From Nonomuraea africana (lineage in GTDB: Bacteria; Actinomycetota; Actinomycetes; Streptosporangiales; Streptosporangiaceae): a DNA stretch of 64,000 bases. Made by a program: the position numbers and the translations under genes. The notes below the pieces were generated by a model that had not been told where the DNA came from, ran no database searches, and worked only from the letters and a program-made list of their open reading frames with translations. Positions within the stretch are counted from its first letter, which is position 1; every line of letters begins with the position of its first letter. This document shows, in pieces, positions 41,210 through 49,419 of the stretch. The stretch is from the NCBI RefSeq assembly GCF_014873535.1, contig NZ_JADBEF010000001.1, forward strand, positions 7,130,001 to 7,194,000. Direction: 5' to 3'.

Positions 41210-42019
41210 TCATTGAGACGCCGCCAGATGCAGCCTGGCGAAGGCGAGCCCCTCGGCCAGATCGTCGATCCGCTCGGTACGGCTGGCCGCCTTGCGCGTG
41301 TTGATCTCCAGAACGACCAGCCCGCCGAAGCCGGTGCCGGCCAGCCGTTCGAGGACCGCCGCGCACGGCTGGTTGCCCCGGCCCGGCACCAGGTGCTCGT
41401 CCTTGTTGCTGACCCCGAGACCGTCGGCCAGGTGCAGGTGCGCCAGCCGGTCGCCGAGCTTGACCGCCATCTCCATCGCGTCGGAGCCCGAGACCGCCGT
41501 GTGCGACAGGTCGAGCGTGACCTGCGGAAAGGCGTAGTCGATCGGATTCCAGTCAGGTGAGTACGGCACGACGTCGTTGCCACGCGCCTTCAGCGGGAAC
41601 ATGTTCTCCACCGCGAAGATCACGTCGGTCTCCTCGCGCATCCGCGCCAGGCCGTTCTCGAAGTCGCGCGCGTAGTCGCGCTGCCAGCGGAACGGCGGAT
41701 GCACCACGACAGTCTGCGCGCCGAGCCGCTCGGCGGCCTTCTGCGCCTTCAGCAGCTTCGCCCACGGGTCGCGCCCCCACACCCGCTGGGTGACCAGCAG
41801 ACACGGCGCGTGGATCGCCAGGACCGGGACGCCGTAGTGGTCGGACAACCGTTCGATCACGTCGATGTCCTGGCTGACCGGATCGGCGCCCACCATGATC
41901 TCAACACCGTCGTAGCCGAGGCGCGCGGCCAGCTCGAAGGCGTCCGGGGTGCGTTCCGGATATACCGAAGCCGTGGACAATGCGATCTTCGCATTGGGCA
42001 CGCGGATGACATCTGCCAC
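41210..42019 (-). CDS. Sugar-phosphate isomerase/epimerase (AP_endonuc_2 TIM barrel)
   Basis: 269 residues from GTG 42019. This is a xylose-isomerase-like TIM barrel: 'KIALSTASVYPERTPDAFEL', 'YDGVEIMVGADPVSQDI', 'TVVVHPPFRWQRD', 'IFAVENMFPLKA' and 'VTLDLSHTAVSG'. Glu, His and Asp residues on the barrel rim would bind a divalent metal. The reaction is unknown; homologues in actinomycetes are broadly annotated as sugar phosphate isomerases. It is divergent from a second methyltransferase gene. Confidence 0.82.
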   Translation of the reverse strand: MADVIRVPNAKIALSTASVYPERTPDAFELAARLGYDGVEIMVGADPVSQDIDVIERLSDHYGVPVLAIHAPCLLVTQRVWGRDPWAKLLKAQKAAERLGAQTVVVHPPFRWQRDYARDFENGLARMREETDVIFAVENMFPLKARGNDVVPYSPDWNPIDYAFPQVTLDLSHTAVSGSDAMEMAVKLGDRLAHLHLADGLGVSNKDEHLVPGRGNQPCAAVLERLAGTGFGGLVVLEINTRKAASRTERIDDLAEGLAFARLHLAASQ

Positions 42020-42046
42020 GCTGCCAGCGTATGCCGCCGGACCTCG

Positions 42047-42058
42047 TACCGTTGAACC
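42047..42058 (+). promoter_or_regulatory. Leaderless -10 element of the methyltransferase gene
   Basis: TACCGT (42047-42052) is followed by six bases and ATG 42059. No ribosome-binding site is present. Confidence 0.55.
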
Positions 42059-42757
42059 ATGCCGCGCATCGCGAACGGGGCGATCCCCAGCCCCAACATC
42101 TGGAACGCACCCAAGATCTACGAGGTGGAGAACCGCGCGGTCGACCCCGAGGGCAAGGCGAACGCGGCCATGCGCGCCATCCGGCACTGGGACGGCGCGA
42201 CCGTCCTCGACATCGGCTGCGGCGCCGGATACCACCTGCCGATCTTCGCCGCCTCCGCCGCGAAGGTGGCGGGCGTGGAGCCGCACGGCGACCTGGTCGA
42301 GCTGGCCAGACGCCGCTGCGCGGGCCTGTCCAACGTGAAGGTGCACGCGGCCACCGCCCAGAACCTGCCGCTGCCCGACGCGAGCGTCGACGTGGCCGTC
42401 GCCCGCTGGGCCTACTTCTTCGGCCCCGGCTGCGAGCCCGGCCTGCGCGAGCTCGACCGCGTCGTACGGCGGGGCGGCGCCGCCTTCGTCATCGACCTCG
42501 ACGCCACGCGCGGCGCCTTCGGCCGCTGGTTCCAGCGCACGGTGCCCTCCTATTCCGCCAGGACGGTCGAGAACTTCTGGTCCCGCCACGGCTGGCAGCG
42601 CGACACGCTCGACCTCCGCATGGTCTTCCAGCACAGGGCCGACCTGGAGGACGTGCTGCGCATCGAGTTCTCCCACGAGGTGGCGGAGGAGGCCATCGCC
42701 GAGACCCCGGGGCTCGAGCTGCCGTATCCGAACGTGCTCCGCTGGCGCTACTTCTGA
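42059..42757 (+). CDS. Class I SAM-dependent methyltransferase
   Basis: 232 residues with motif I 'TVLDIGCGAGYHLPIFA', the acidic 'VAGVEPHGDLVELARRR', motif II 'LPLPDASVDVAVARWAYFFG' and motif III 'LRELDRVVRRGGAAFVIDLD'. It resembles UbiE/COQ5-type small-molecule methyltransferases. The substrate is unknown. The leaderless promoter supports ATG 42059. It is followed within 40 bp by the MerR-thioredoxin operon, which has its own promoter. Confidence 0.87.
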   Translation: MPRIANGAIPSPNIWNAPKIYEVENRAVDPEGKANAAMRAIRHWDGATVLDIGCGAGYHLPIFAASAAKVAGVEPHGDLVELARRRCAGLSNVKVHAATAQNLPLPDASVDVAVARWAYFFGPGCEPGLRELDRVVRRGGAAFVIDLDATRGAFGRWFQRTVPSYSARTVENFWSRHGWQRDTLDLRMVFQHRADLEDVLRIEFSHEVAEEAIAETPGLELPYPNVLRWRYF

Positions 42758-42759
42758 GC

Positions 42760-42790
42760 TTGACCTTGTCACCGGTGTCAGGGTTTAGCT
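42760..42790 (+). promoter_or_regulatory. MerR-type promoter with long spacer and central dyad
   Basis: TTGACC (42760-42765) and TTAGCT (42785-42790) are separated by 19 bp, the over-long spacing typical of MerR-regulated promoters. The dyad ACCTTGTCACC/GGTGTCAGGGT (42763-42784, 9 of 11 pairs) fills the spacer. This is strong evidence for autoregulation by the MerR protein encoded next. Confidence 0.65.
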
Positions 42791-42797
42791 TGGAGGC

Positions 42798-43172
42798 ATG
42801 CGGATCGGAGAGCTTGCCGAACTGACCGGCGTGAGCGCCCGCTCCCTGCGTTACTACGAGCAGCACGGACTGATCAAGGCACGCAGGGGGACCAACGGCT
42901 ATCGCCACTACGACCCTTCGGACGTCGAGCTGGTCAGCGAGATCCGTTCGCTGCTGACCGTGGGCTTCACGCTCGAGGACGCCAGGCCGTTCGTCGACTG
43001 CCTGCGCGCGGGGCACGCCACGGGCTCCTCCTGCGCGGAGTCGATGGCCGTCTCACGGCGCAAGCTCGCGGAGATCGACGAGGAGATCCGCGTCCTGCTG
43101 GCCCGGCGCGCCGAGGTCGCGGGACAACTCGGCAAGAGCTGCTCTGGATGCTTCGCCAAGGGAGAGACATGA
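42798..43172 (+). CDS. MerR-family regulator with C-terminal cysteines
   Basis: 124 residues. The HTH is 'MRIGELAELTGVSARSLRYY' and 'EQHGLIKARRGTNGYRHYDP'. A dimerisation helix is followed by Cys residues in 'FVDCLRAG', 'GSSCAES' and the terminal 'SCSGC'. The CxxC-like end suggests a thiol redox or metal switch. The gene is translationally coupled to thioredoxin (ATGA), so it probably senses oxidation and adjusts thioredoxin. GGAGG precedes the ATG. The effector is inferred, not shown. Confidence 0.9.
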   Translation: MRIGELAELTGVSARSLRYYEQHGLIKARRGTNGYRHYDPSDVELVSEIRSLLTVGFTLEDARPFVDCLRAGHATGSSCAESMAVSRRKLAEIDEEIRVLLARRAEVAGQLGKSCSGCFAKGET

Positions 43173-43474
43173 TCAAGCTGACCACCGACAACTTCGAGGA
43201 GCTCGTGCTCAAGAGCTCCGAGCCCGTCCTGGTGGACTTCTGGGCGGAGTGGTGCGGTCCGTGCAGGATGGTCGCGCCCGTCCTCGAGCAGATCGAGGCC
43301 GAGCGCGGGCTCACGATCGGCAAGCTGAACACCGACGAGAACCCCGAGATCATGACCCGCTACGGCATCATGGGCATCCCCACGCTGCTGCTGTTCGAGA
43401 ACGGCGAGCCAGTCAAGCAGGTCGTCGGCGCCAAGCCCAAGCGCTTGCTGGAGGCAGAGCTCGGCCTGTCCTGA
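43169..43474 (+). CDS. trxA: Thioredoxin
   Basis: 101 residues with the canonical active site 'WCGPC' (Cys29 and Cys32), 'FWAEWCGPCRMVAPVLEQI' and the cis-proline segment 'GIMGIPTLLLFENGE'. It reduces disulfides in cytoplasmic proteins and is recycled by thioredoxin reductase, which is not encoded here. It is co-expressed with the cysteine-bearing MerR regulator through a four-base overlap. Confidence 0.95.
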   Translation: MIKLTTDNFEELVLKSSEPVLVDFWAEWCGPCRMVAPVLEQIEAERGLTIGKLNTDENPEIMTRYGIMGIPTLLLFENGEPVKQVVGAKPKRLLEAELGLS

Positions 43475-43568
43475 CCCACTCGCCGTGTCCTGCCCGGGCC
43501 CGGTCGTGCCGAACCGATCGCGTCGGGCTGATCCGATCGGGGGGCGGCGGATTGTCGGCGGAGCAGGC

Positions 43569-43581
43569 TAGCCTGCTCGGC
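43569..43581 (+). promoter_or_regulatory. Leaderless -10 element of radA
   Basis: TAGCCT (43569-43574) precedes ATG 43582 by seven bases; no Shine-Dalgarno sequence is visible. Confidence 0.5.
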
Positions 43582-44994
43582 ATGGCACCCAAGACCGCAC
43601 AGAAGCCCGGTTACCGCTGCGCCGAGTGCGGTTGGCGCACCACCAAGTGGGTCGGCAGGTGCGGCGAGTGCCAGGCGTGGGGCACGGTCGACGAAGAAGG
43701 CGCACGGGCGGGCGTCCACGTGGTGCAGCCGGGCGCGACCAGCGGCCCCGCCGTCCCCATCGGCCACGTCAAGGCCGACATCGCGGCCGCCCGCACCACC
43801 GGCGTGAGCGAGCTCGACCGCGTGCTGGGCGGCGGTCTGGTGCCCGGCGCCGTCCTGCTGCTGGCCGGCGAGCCCGGCATCGGCAAGTCCACGCTGCTGC
43901 TCGAGGCCGCCGCCCGCATCGCCGAGCGGTCCACCGTCCTCTACGTCACGGGCGAGGAGTCCGCCGCCCAGGTGCGCCTGCGGGCCGACCGCATCGGCGC
44001 GATCCGCGACAACCTCTACCTCGCCGCCGAGACCGAGCTGTCGGCGCTGGTGACCCACGTGGAGAAGGTCGAGCCCCAGTTGCTCGTCGTCGACTCCGTG
44101 CAGACCGTCGGCTCGGCGCAGGCCACCGGCGTCCCCGGCGGCGTGACGCAGGTGCGCGAGGTGGCGGCCAATCTCGTCCGGCTGGCCAAGGAGCGCAACA
44201 TGGCCACCGTGCTGGTCGGCCACGTCACCAAGGAGGGCTCGATCGCCGGCCCCCGCACCCTCGAGCACCTCGTCGACGTGGTGCTCAACTTCGAGGGCGA
44301 CCGCCACTCCCGGCTGCGCATGGTCCGCGCGATCAAGAACAGGTTCGGCCCCACCGACGAGGTCGGCTGCTTCGACCTCCACGAACGCGGCATCGAGGGC
44401 ATCACCGACCCCAGCGGGCTGTTCGTCTCGCGGCGCAGCGAGCCGGTTCCCGGCACCTGCGTCACCGTCACCGTCGAGGGCACCCGCCCGCTTCCCGCCG
44501 AGGTGCAGGCGCTCGTCGCCCGCACCGAGGCGCAGCAGCCGCGCCGCACCTCCTCCGGCCTCGACCCCTACCGCGTGCAGATGGTCCTGGCCGTCCTCGA
44601 ACGCAGGCTCAACGCCCGCCTGGGCGGCTGCGACGTCTTCACCGCCACCGTCGGCGGCATCAAGCTGGCCGACCCCGCGGTCGATCTGTCCGTCATGCTC
44701 GCCGTGGCGAGCGCCGCCGGCGACAAGCCGCTTCCCTCGGGGCTCATCGCGCTGGGCGAGGTGGGGCTGGCCGGCGAGCTGCGGCCGGTGCGCGACGTCC
44801 GCCGCCGGCTGTCCGAGGCGGCGCGGCTGGGGTTCAAGCGGGCGCTGGTGCCCCGCGGCTCCCTCGAGGACGGCGGCCGCCGCCGCCCCGACGAGGAACG
44901 GGCTCTCGTCCCCGTCGGGCCCGTCGCCTTCGCGCCCGGGTTCGAGGTGATGGAGGCGGAGAACGTCTGGGACGCGCTCACGCACGTCACCTGA
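43582..44994 (+). CDS. radA: DNA repair protein RadA
   Basis: 470 residues. The N-terminal C4 zinc finger uses Cys13, Cys16, Cys27 and Cys30 ('YRCAECGWRT', 'VGRCGECQAWG'). The RecA-like ATPase has Walker A 'GEPGIGKST' (96-104), Walker B 'QLLVVDSVQTV' and the RadA-specific 'KNRFG' (252-256). The C-terminal Lon-like domain follows. It promotes branch migration in recombination. In many actinobacteria and firmicutes radA is followed by disA, as here, 195 bp downstream. Confidence 0.96.
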   Translation: MAPKTAQKPGYRCAECGWRTTKWVGRCGECQAWGTVDEEGARAGVHVVQPGATSGPAVPIGHVKADIAAARTTGVSELDRVLGGGLVPGAVLLLAGEPGIGKSTLLLEAAARIAERSTVLYVTGEESAAQVRLRADRIGAIRDNLYLAAETELSALVTHVEKVEPQLLVVDSVQTVGSAQATGVPGGVTQVREVAANLVRLAKERNMATVLVGHVTKEGSIAGPRTLEHLVDVVLNFEGDRHSRLRMVRAIKNRFGPTDEVGCFDLHERGIEGITDPSGLFVSRRSEPVPGTCVTVTVEGTRPLPAEVQALVARTEAQQPRRTSSGLDPYRVQMVLAVLERRLNARLGGCDVFTATVGGIKLADPAVDLSVMLAVASAAGDKPLPSGLIALGEVGLAGELRPVRDVRRRLSEAARLGFKRALVPRGSLEDGGRRRPDEERALVPVGPVAFAPGFEVMEAENVWDALTHVT

Positions 44995-45189
44995 CCTTGG
45001 CTTTTTCGGAAAACCTGGCGTAACGGCGCCCCGCCGCATGGGCCCGCAGTAGCGTGAAGGACGTGGGCCGGCCATGGGGCTGCCTTGGCCTATCGTTGGC
45101 TTGCCGTAGACGACGGAGAAGTAAAGCGTCAGCGGCGGACGGCGGAGGTCGGCCGGTAAGCTGAGATTTGACTAGGACACGGGGGTCAG

Positions 45190-46275
45190 GTGGCAAACGA
45201 CAGGAGTCTTGACGACCGTCGTCGCACAGCCCTTGCCTCGGTCGCTCCGGGCACGGCACTGAGAGACGGTCTGGAGCGCATCCTGCGCGGCCAGACGGGC
45301 GGGCTCATCGTGCTCGGCTACGACAGCGTGGTCGAGGAGCTGTGCAGCGGCGGCTTCGAACTCGACGTGGAGTTCTCCGCGACGAGGCTGCGCGAGCTGG
45401 CCAAGATGGACGGCGCCATCGTGCTGCGCAGCGACGACCACAAGCTCGTGCGCGCGGCCGTGCATCTCGTGCCCGACCCCTCGATCCCGACCGACGAGTC
45501 GGGCACCAGGCACCGCACGGCGCAGCGCGTCGCCAGGCAGACCGGCTACCCGATCATCGCGATCAGCAAGTCGATGCGCATCATCGCCCTCTACCTCGAC
45601 GGCATCCGCTACGTCCTGGAGGAGTCGGCGGCGATCCTCTCCAAGGCCAACCAGGCCCTGGCCACGCTCGAGCGCTACAAGCACCGCCTCGACGAGGTCT
45701 CCGGCACGCTGTCCGCGCTCGAGATCGAAGACCTCGTCACGGTCCGCGACGTCGCCGCGGTCGCCCAGCGGCTCGAGATGGTGCGCAGGATCTCCGAGGA
45801 GATCCAGGGCTACGTCGTCGAGCTCGGCACCGACGGGCGGCTGCTCTCCCTCCAGCTCGACGAGCTGGTGGCGGGCGTCGACTCCGACCGCGAGCTGATC
45901 GTCCGCGACTACCTGCCCACCTCGGCGGCGCGCGGCAAGCGCAAGGTCACCGACGTCCTGCAGGGCTTCGACGCCCTGTCGGCCAGCGAGCTGCTCGACC
46001 TGTCCGCGGTGGCGAAGGTGCTCGGCCGGGGGGCCAGCGAGACCCTCGACAGCCCCGCGAGCCCGCGCGGCTTCCGCCTGCTCGCCAAGGTCCCCAGGCT
46101 GCCCGCCACCGTCGTCGACCGGCTGGTCGACCACTTCGGCGGGCTGCAGAAGCTGCTCGCGGCCAGCATCGACGACCTCCAGGCGGTCGGCGGCGTCGGC
46201 GAGTCGCGCGCCCGCAGCGTCCGCGAGGGGCTGTCCAGGCTGGCCGAGTCCAGCATCCTCGAACGCTACGTGTAG
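45190..46275 (+). CDS. disA: Diadenylate cyclase DisA, c-di-AMP synthase and DNA-integrity scanner
   Basis: 361 residues from GTG 45190. The DAC domain (about 10-145) shows the catalytic 'DGA' (74-76) in 'AKMDGAIVLRSDDHK' and 'RHRTA' (107-111). The middle is helical and the C-terminal helix-hairpin-helix domain ('LPATVVDRLVDHFGGLQKLL', 'AVGGVGESRARSV') binds branched DNA. It condenses two ATP to cyclic di-AMP. A ydaO-type c-di-AMP riboswitch lies in this same window at 56324-56447, so DisA supplies the ligand for that switch. It follows radA, whose Mycobacterium homologue interacts with DisA. Confidence 0.97.
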   Translation: MANDRSLDDRRRTALASVAPGTALRDGLERILRGQTGGLIVLGYDSVVEELCSGGFELDVEFSATRLRELAKMDGAIVLRSDDHKLVRAAVHLVPDPSIPTDESGTRHRTAQRVARQTGYPIIAISKSMRIIALYLDGIRYVLEESAAILSKANQALATLERYKHRLDEVSGTLSALEIEDLVTVRDVAAVAQRLEMVRRISEEIQGYVVELGTDGRLLSLQLDELVAGVDSDRELIVRDYLPTSAARGKRKVTDVLQGFDALSASELLDLSAVAKVLGRGASETLDSPASPRGFRLLAKVPRLPATVVDRLVDHFGGLQKLLAASIDDLQAVGGVGESRARSVREGLSRLAESSILERYV

Positions 46276-46279
46276 CCCG

Positions 46280-46978
46280 TCAGCGCAGGTGGAAGACGGC
46301 CTTCGGGCTGCGCAGCCCGCCGGTGCGCACCACGGCCACGTACGTGCCGGGCAGCGCCGCGGCCCGCGTGCCTCCACACTCGCTCCCTGAGCGGCGGCGG
46401 TCCCAGTCGAGGCTGCGGACATAGGGGATCCCGCGCTCCAGCCTGCGCAGCTCCACGCCCTCACCGTTGACGCAGTCGGAGGTCGACCACACCCGATCGC
46501 TGCCCGAGGTGATCCGGACCTCCATCGAGCGCGCCCCCACATCGGCCACGCACATGACCGGGCCCGTGTTCACCAGGGTGACCAGGAAGTTCGGACGGGC
46601 GCCCGCGCCGTAGACCTCCTGGCGTCCCTGGAGGTTGAGCACCAGGTCCTTCTCCGCGCACGGCATGCCCGGCTTCGGCTTCGGCTTCGGCGTAGGCGTG
46701 ACAGGGAGCGCCGCTCGCGGCTTGCCCGGCCTGGACGGCTTGGGCGTCGGCGTGGGCGCCATCGTCACTGTGGGCAACCCCGCCAGCACCGATTGCTCCG
46801 ACGCCGACGAGCTCGGCGCCGACGTGCCGCTGGACGTGCTCTGCGGTCCGTCGGGGCTGCCGGAACAGGCCCAGGCCACCACGGCCACGACGACCAGCAC
46901 TCCGACGAGCACGGTCATGCGCCGCCGCCAGTAGACATCGCCAGAGCCGCCACGCAGAGTATCCGGATCCATACGCAC
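46280..46978 (-). CDS. Membrane-anchored hypothetical protein (DUF4232-like)
   Basis: 232 residues. One membrane helix ('TVLVGVLVVVAVVAWACSG') near the N-terminus anchors the protein outside the cell. A Pro/Thr/Lys-rich spacer ('PTPTPKPSRPGKP', 'TPTPKPKPKPG') crosses the wall. The C-terminal 125 residues form a beta-sandwich-like domain with paired cysteines ('MPCAEKDLVL', 'VMCVADVG', 'SDCVNGEG', 'SECGGT'). The position between disA and mutY matches that of Rv3587c in M. tuberculosis, a membrane protein of unknown function. The start is 46978 or the in-frame ATG at 46972. Confidence 0.7.
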   Translation of the reverse strand: MRMDPDTLRGGSGDVYWRRRMTVLVGVLVVVAVVAWACSGSPDGPQSTSSGTSAPSSSASEQSVLAGLPTVTMAPTPTPKPSRPGKPRAALPVTPTPKPKPKPGMPCAEKDLVLNLQGRQEVYGAGARPNFLVTLVNTGPVMCVADVGARSMEVRITSGSDRVWSTSDCVNGEGVELRRLERGIPYVRSLDWDRRRSGSECGGTRAAALPGTYVAVVRTGGLRSPKAVFHLR

Positions 46979-47027
46979 AGCATGCTTATTCCTTGCGCAC
47001 GCAGCGTGACGACACGCCGTAACGCAC

Positions 47028-47039
47028 TACGCTGGGCGG
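47028..47039 (+). promoter_or_regulatory. Leaderless -10 element of mutY
   Basis: TACGCT (47028-47033) is followed by six bases and GTG 47040, with no ribosome-binding site. Confidence 0.55.
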
Positions 47040-47906
47040 GTGGCCGACCCGAACCTCCTACGAGAGCCCATTCTCGACTGGTACGCGGACAATGCCCGCG
47101 ATCTTCCCTGGCGCCGCTCCGACGCCACGCCCTGGGGAATTCTGGTCAGCGAGATCATGCTGCAGCAGACCCCCGTCGTCAGGGTGCTGCCGGTCTGGGA
47201 GCAGTGGATGGAGCGCTGGCCCGCCCCCGCCGACCTCGCCGCACAGCCCCCAGGCGAGGCCGTACGCCACTGGGGCCGCCTCGGCTACCCGCGCCGCGCC
47301 CTGCGCCTGCACGCCTGCGCCAAGGCCATCACGGCCGAGCACGGCGGCGAGGTGCCCGCCGACCACGCGACGCTGCTCTCGCTGCCCGGCATCGGCGAGT
47401 ACACCGCGGCGGCCGTCGCCAGTTTCGCCTTCGGCGGCACGCATCCCATCCTCGACACCAACGTCCGCCGCGTCCTGGGCCGGGCGGTGCGGGGCGAGGA
47501 GTATCCCCCGAACGCCACCACGGCCGCCGAGCGCCGCCTGGCCCTCGATCTGCTGCCGGCGGTGGGCGCGCCGCTCTGGGGCGTGGCGGTCATGGAACTC
47601 GGCGCCCTCGTCTGTACGGCCCGCAGCCCACAGTGCGGGGCGTGCCCGGTTCAAACGGTGTGCGCTTGGCGGCTGGCGGGCAGGCCGCCGGGGGTGGCGC
47701 GCAGGGGCCAGACGTACGACGGCACCGATCGGCAGTGCAGGGGACGCCTGCTCGCGGTGTTGCGGGCGGCGCACGGGCCCGTCCCCAAGGCGGCGCTGGA
47801 CGTGGTGTGGGACGAACCGATCCAGCGGGAACGCGCCCTGGACGGGCTGGTCACGGATGGCCTGGCGGAGGTCATGTCCGACGGCACCTACCGCCTCCCT
47901 GCCTGA
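47040..47906 (+). CDS. mutY: A/G-specific adenine DNA glycosylase
   Basis: 288 residues from GTG 47040. The catalytic Glu38 lies in 'SEIMLQQTPV', the helix-hairpin-helix in 'LPGIGEYTAAA' (115-125) with Asp139, and the 4Fe-4S cluster uses Cys192, Cys199, Cys202 and Cys208. It removes adenine mispaired with 8-oxoguanine. The C-terminal NUDIX-like 8-oxoG recognition domain of long MutY proteins is absent: only about 70 residues follow the cluster, as in many actinobacterial homologues. It is syntenic with the radA/disA block. Confidence 0.93.
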   Translation: MADPNLLREPILDWYADNARDLPWRRSDATPWGILVSEIMLQQTPVVRVLPVWEQWMERWPAPADLAAQPPGEAVRHWGRLGYPRRALRLHACAKAITAEHGGEVPADHATLLSLPGIGEYTAAAVASFAFGGTHPILDTNVRRVLGRAVRGEEYPPNATTAAERRLALDLLPAVGAPLWGVAVMELGALVCTARSPQCGACPVQTVCAWRLAGRPPGVARRGQTYDGTDRQCRGRLLAVLRAAHGPVPKAALDVVWDEPIQRERALDGLVTDGLAEVMSDGTYRLPA

Positions 47907-48489
47907 CCCGCCTCCCTACCTGACCCAGCCGCCCTGACCCTCGCCGCTCCCCACCAACGAAACCTCGACGACGGCCATGCTCCCCCGACCACCGACCACG
48001 CCCTCATCGCCGCACCTGGGCCTACGGGTCGTCAGGCCCCCGGGGTTCTCCTGATCGGCCCCTCAACTTCGGGCCCGGAGCCCTCAGCTCGGGCTCGGAA
48101 CCCTCGATTCAGGGACGCGTGATCCTCAGCTCGGGCCCGGACCCTCGATCCAGGGACACGTAATTCTCGACTCGGACTCGGACCCCTCGGCTCGGAGGGC
48201 GTGACCCTCGACTCGAGCTCGACCCCTCAGCTCGGAGGGCGTGACCCTCGACTCGAGCTCGGGACCCTCGGTTCAGGGGTGAGCGCCCTCCGACTCGGGG
48301 ATGAGACGGGGACCTCGGCCCGGGGTTCGGCTCGGATGGGTCCGGGGGACCGCCGCCGGGTCCTGCGTTGGCACCCTCGGGCCGGGCCCATAGTGAGGTC
48401 GCGACCTCGGGCCGGGCCCATAGTGAGGTCGCGACCTCGGGCCGGTTCGGAGTGGGGTCGCGACCTCGGGCCGGGATGTCCGGTTCGGG
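47907..48489. repeat. 583-bp intergenic region made of degenerate CTCGG repeats
   Basis: No supported gene. From about 48060 to 48290 the DNA is built from imperfect units of about 20-21 bp (two per about 41 bp) with the shared outline CTCGG...CCCTCGA. Two neighbouring 40-bp units starting CTCGGAGGGCGTGACCCTCG are nearly identical. From about 48374 to 48480 a second array has a period of 30, 30 and 29 bp and includes GGGCCCATAGTGAGGTCGCG. CTCGAG palindromes recur. No unique spacers occur, so this is not CRISPR. It looks like simple-repeat expansion, possibly acting as a transcription terminator or protein-binding array. Confidence 0.75.
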
Positions 48490-49419
48490 TCAGGCGGCGA
48501 GTTGGAGACCCAGGGCGGTGAGGTTGGTGCGGGCCCAGTCGAGCTCCTCAGCCAGCAGGGACACCAGCGCGCCAGGACCCTTCGCCCGGCCCGGCACCAT
48601 CAGGTTGTGGGTCTCGACCTCGATGTGCGCGGTCCCGTTGACCGCGCCCGACAGGATCGCGTTGAGCGTGTCGTGCAGCACCGCGCCCGTGTCGGTGTGG
48701 TTGTGGACGTGCCCCAGCTTGACGACGGGCGCCCCCACAGCGGCCAGCCCTCGCAGCGCCGCGCCGGACTCCTCGCCGCCCCCGCAGGCCAGGTGGCACG
48801 CGTCGAGACAGACCCCGAGGTGCTCGGAGTCGATGCCGCCCACCCGCTCGACGGCCTGCTCGGTCGTCTCCAGCACGCATCCGGGCCAGGGCTCGAAGCC
48901 CACCCTGATCGTCTTGCCGGTCACGCTGTGGATGCCGCGCAGCTCCCTGGCCAGCCGTTCGAGCCTGCGCGTGGCGATCGAGTGAAGGTCGGCGGGCCAG
49001 TCGCGGCGCCACCCGATCGGGATAGTGGAGATGCTGCCGAACCGCACGTCCTCGGGCAGCAGGAAGGCGAGGATCCTCGCGAGGGCCATCGTGTAGCGGT
49101 AGCGCTCGGGCTTGGCCCAGTCGGGGCCTGGCACTTCCTGGTTGCGTCCGCCGGTGCCGTTCAGGCTGACGACCTCCAGCCCGCGCTCCTCCAGCGAACG
49201 GCGCAGCCGGACCAGCTCGATGCGGTCGGCGGTCAGGTGGTCGGCGACCGCGGGTGACAGCCACAGCCCCACACCCATCCGCTCCACGCCGAGGCGCTTG
49301 CGCACCGGCACGGCATAGCGGGTGAGGTGGGCGATCAGGTTCTCGAGGTCTTCCGCGGGGTGCACGCCGGCGTTGTAGGCCAAGTGAACGAGCGTTCCGT
49401 CATCGTGACGCAGGCGCAT
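48490..49419 (-). CDS. EboE-like TIM-barrel protein
   Basis: 309 residues. The N-terminal pattern 'AYNAGVHPAEDLENLIAHLT' and 'YAVPVRKRLGVERMGVGLWL' resembles EboE, the xylose-isomerase-like member of the ebo (eustigmatophyte/bacterial operon) metabolite-traffic set. The barrel continues with 'VGFEPWPGCVLETTEQA', 'LGVCLDACHLACGGGEES' and 'VKLGHVHNH', providing Glu, Asp and His metal ligands. The other ebo genes (UbiA-like EboC, EboA, EboB, EboD, EboF) are not adjacent, so it is an orphan here. ATG 49419 has GGAGG six bases upstream; the longer reading to 49575 is not supported. Confidence 0.6.
   Translation of the reverse strand: MRLRHDDGTLVHLAYNAGVHPAEDLENLIAHLTRYAVPVRKRLGVERMGVGLWLSPAVADHLTADRIELVRLRRSLEERGLEVVSLNGTGGRNQEVPGPDWAKPERYRYTMALARILAFLLPEDVRFGSISTIPIGWRRDWPADLHSIATRRLERLARELRGIHSVTGKTIRVGFEPWPGCVLETTEQAVERVGGIDSEHLGVCLDACHLACGGGEESGAALRGLAAVGAPVVKLGHVHNHTDTGAVLHDTLNAILSGAVNGTAHIEVETHNLMVPGRAKGPGALVSLLAEELDWARTNLTALGLQLAA

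Noticed and set aside
48374..48480. Tandem 30-bp units resembling a CRISPR array
   Set aside because: Units are directly adjacent with no unique spacers and no cas genes are near.
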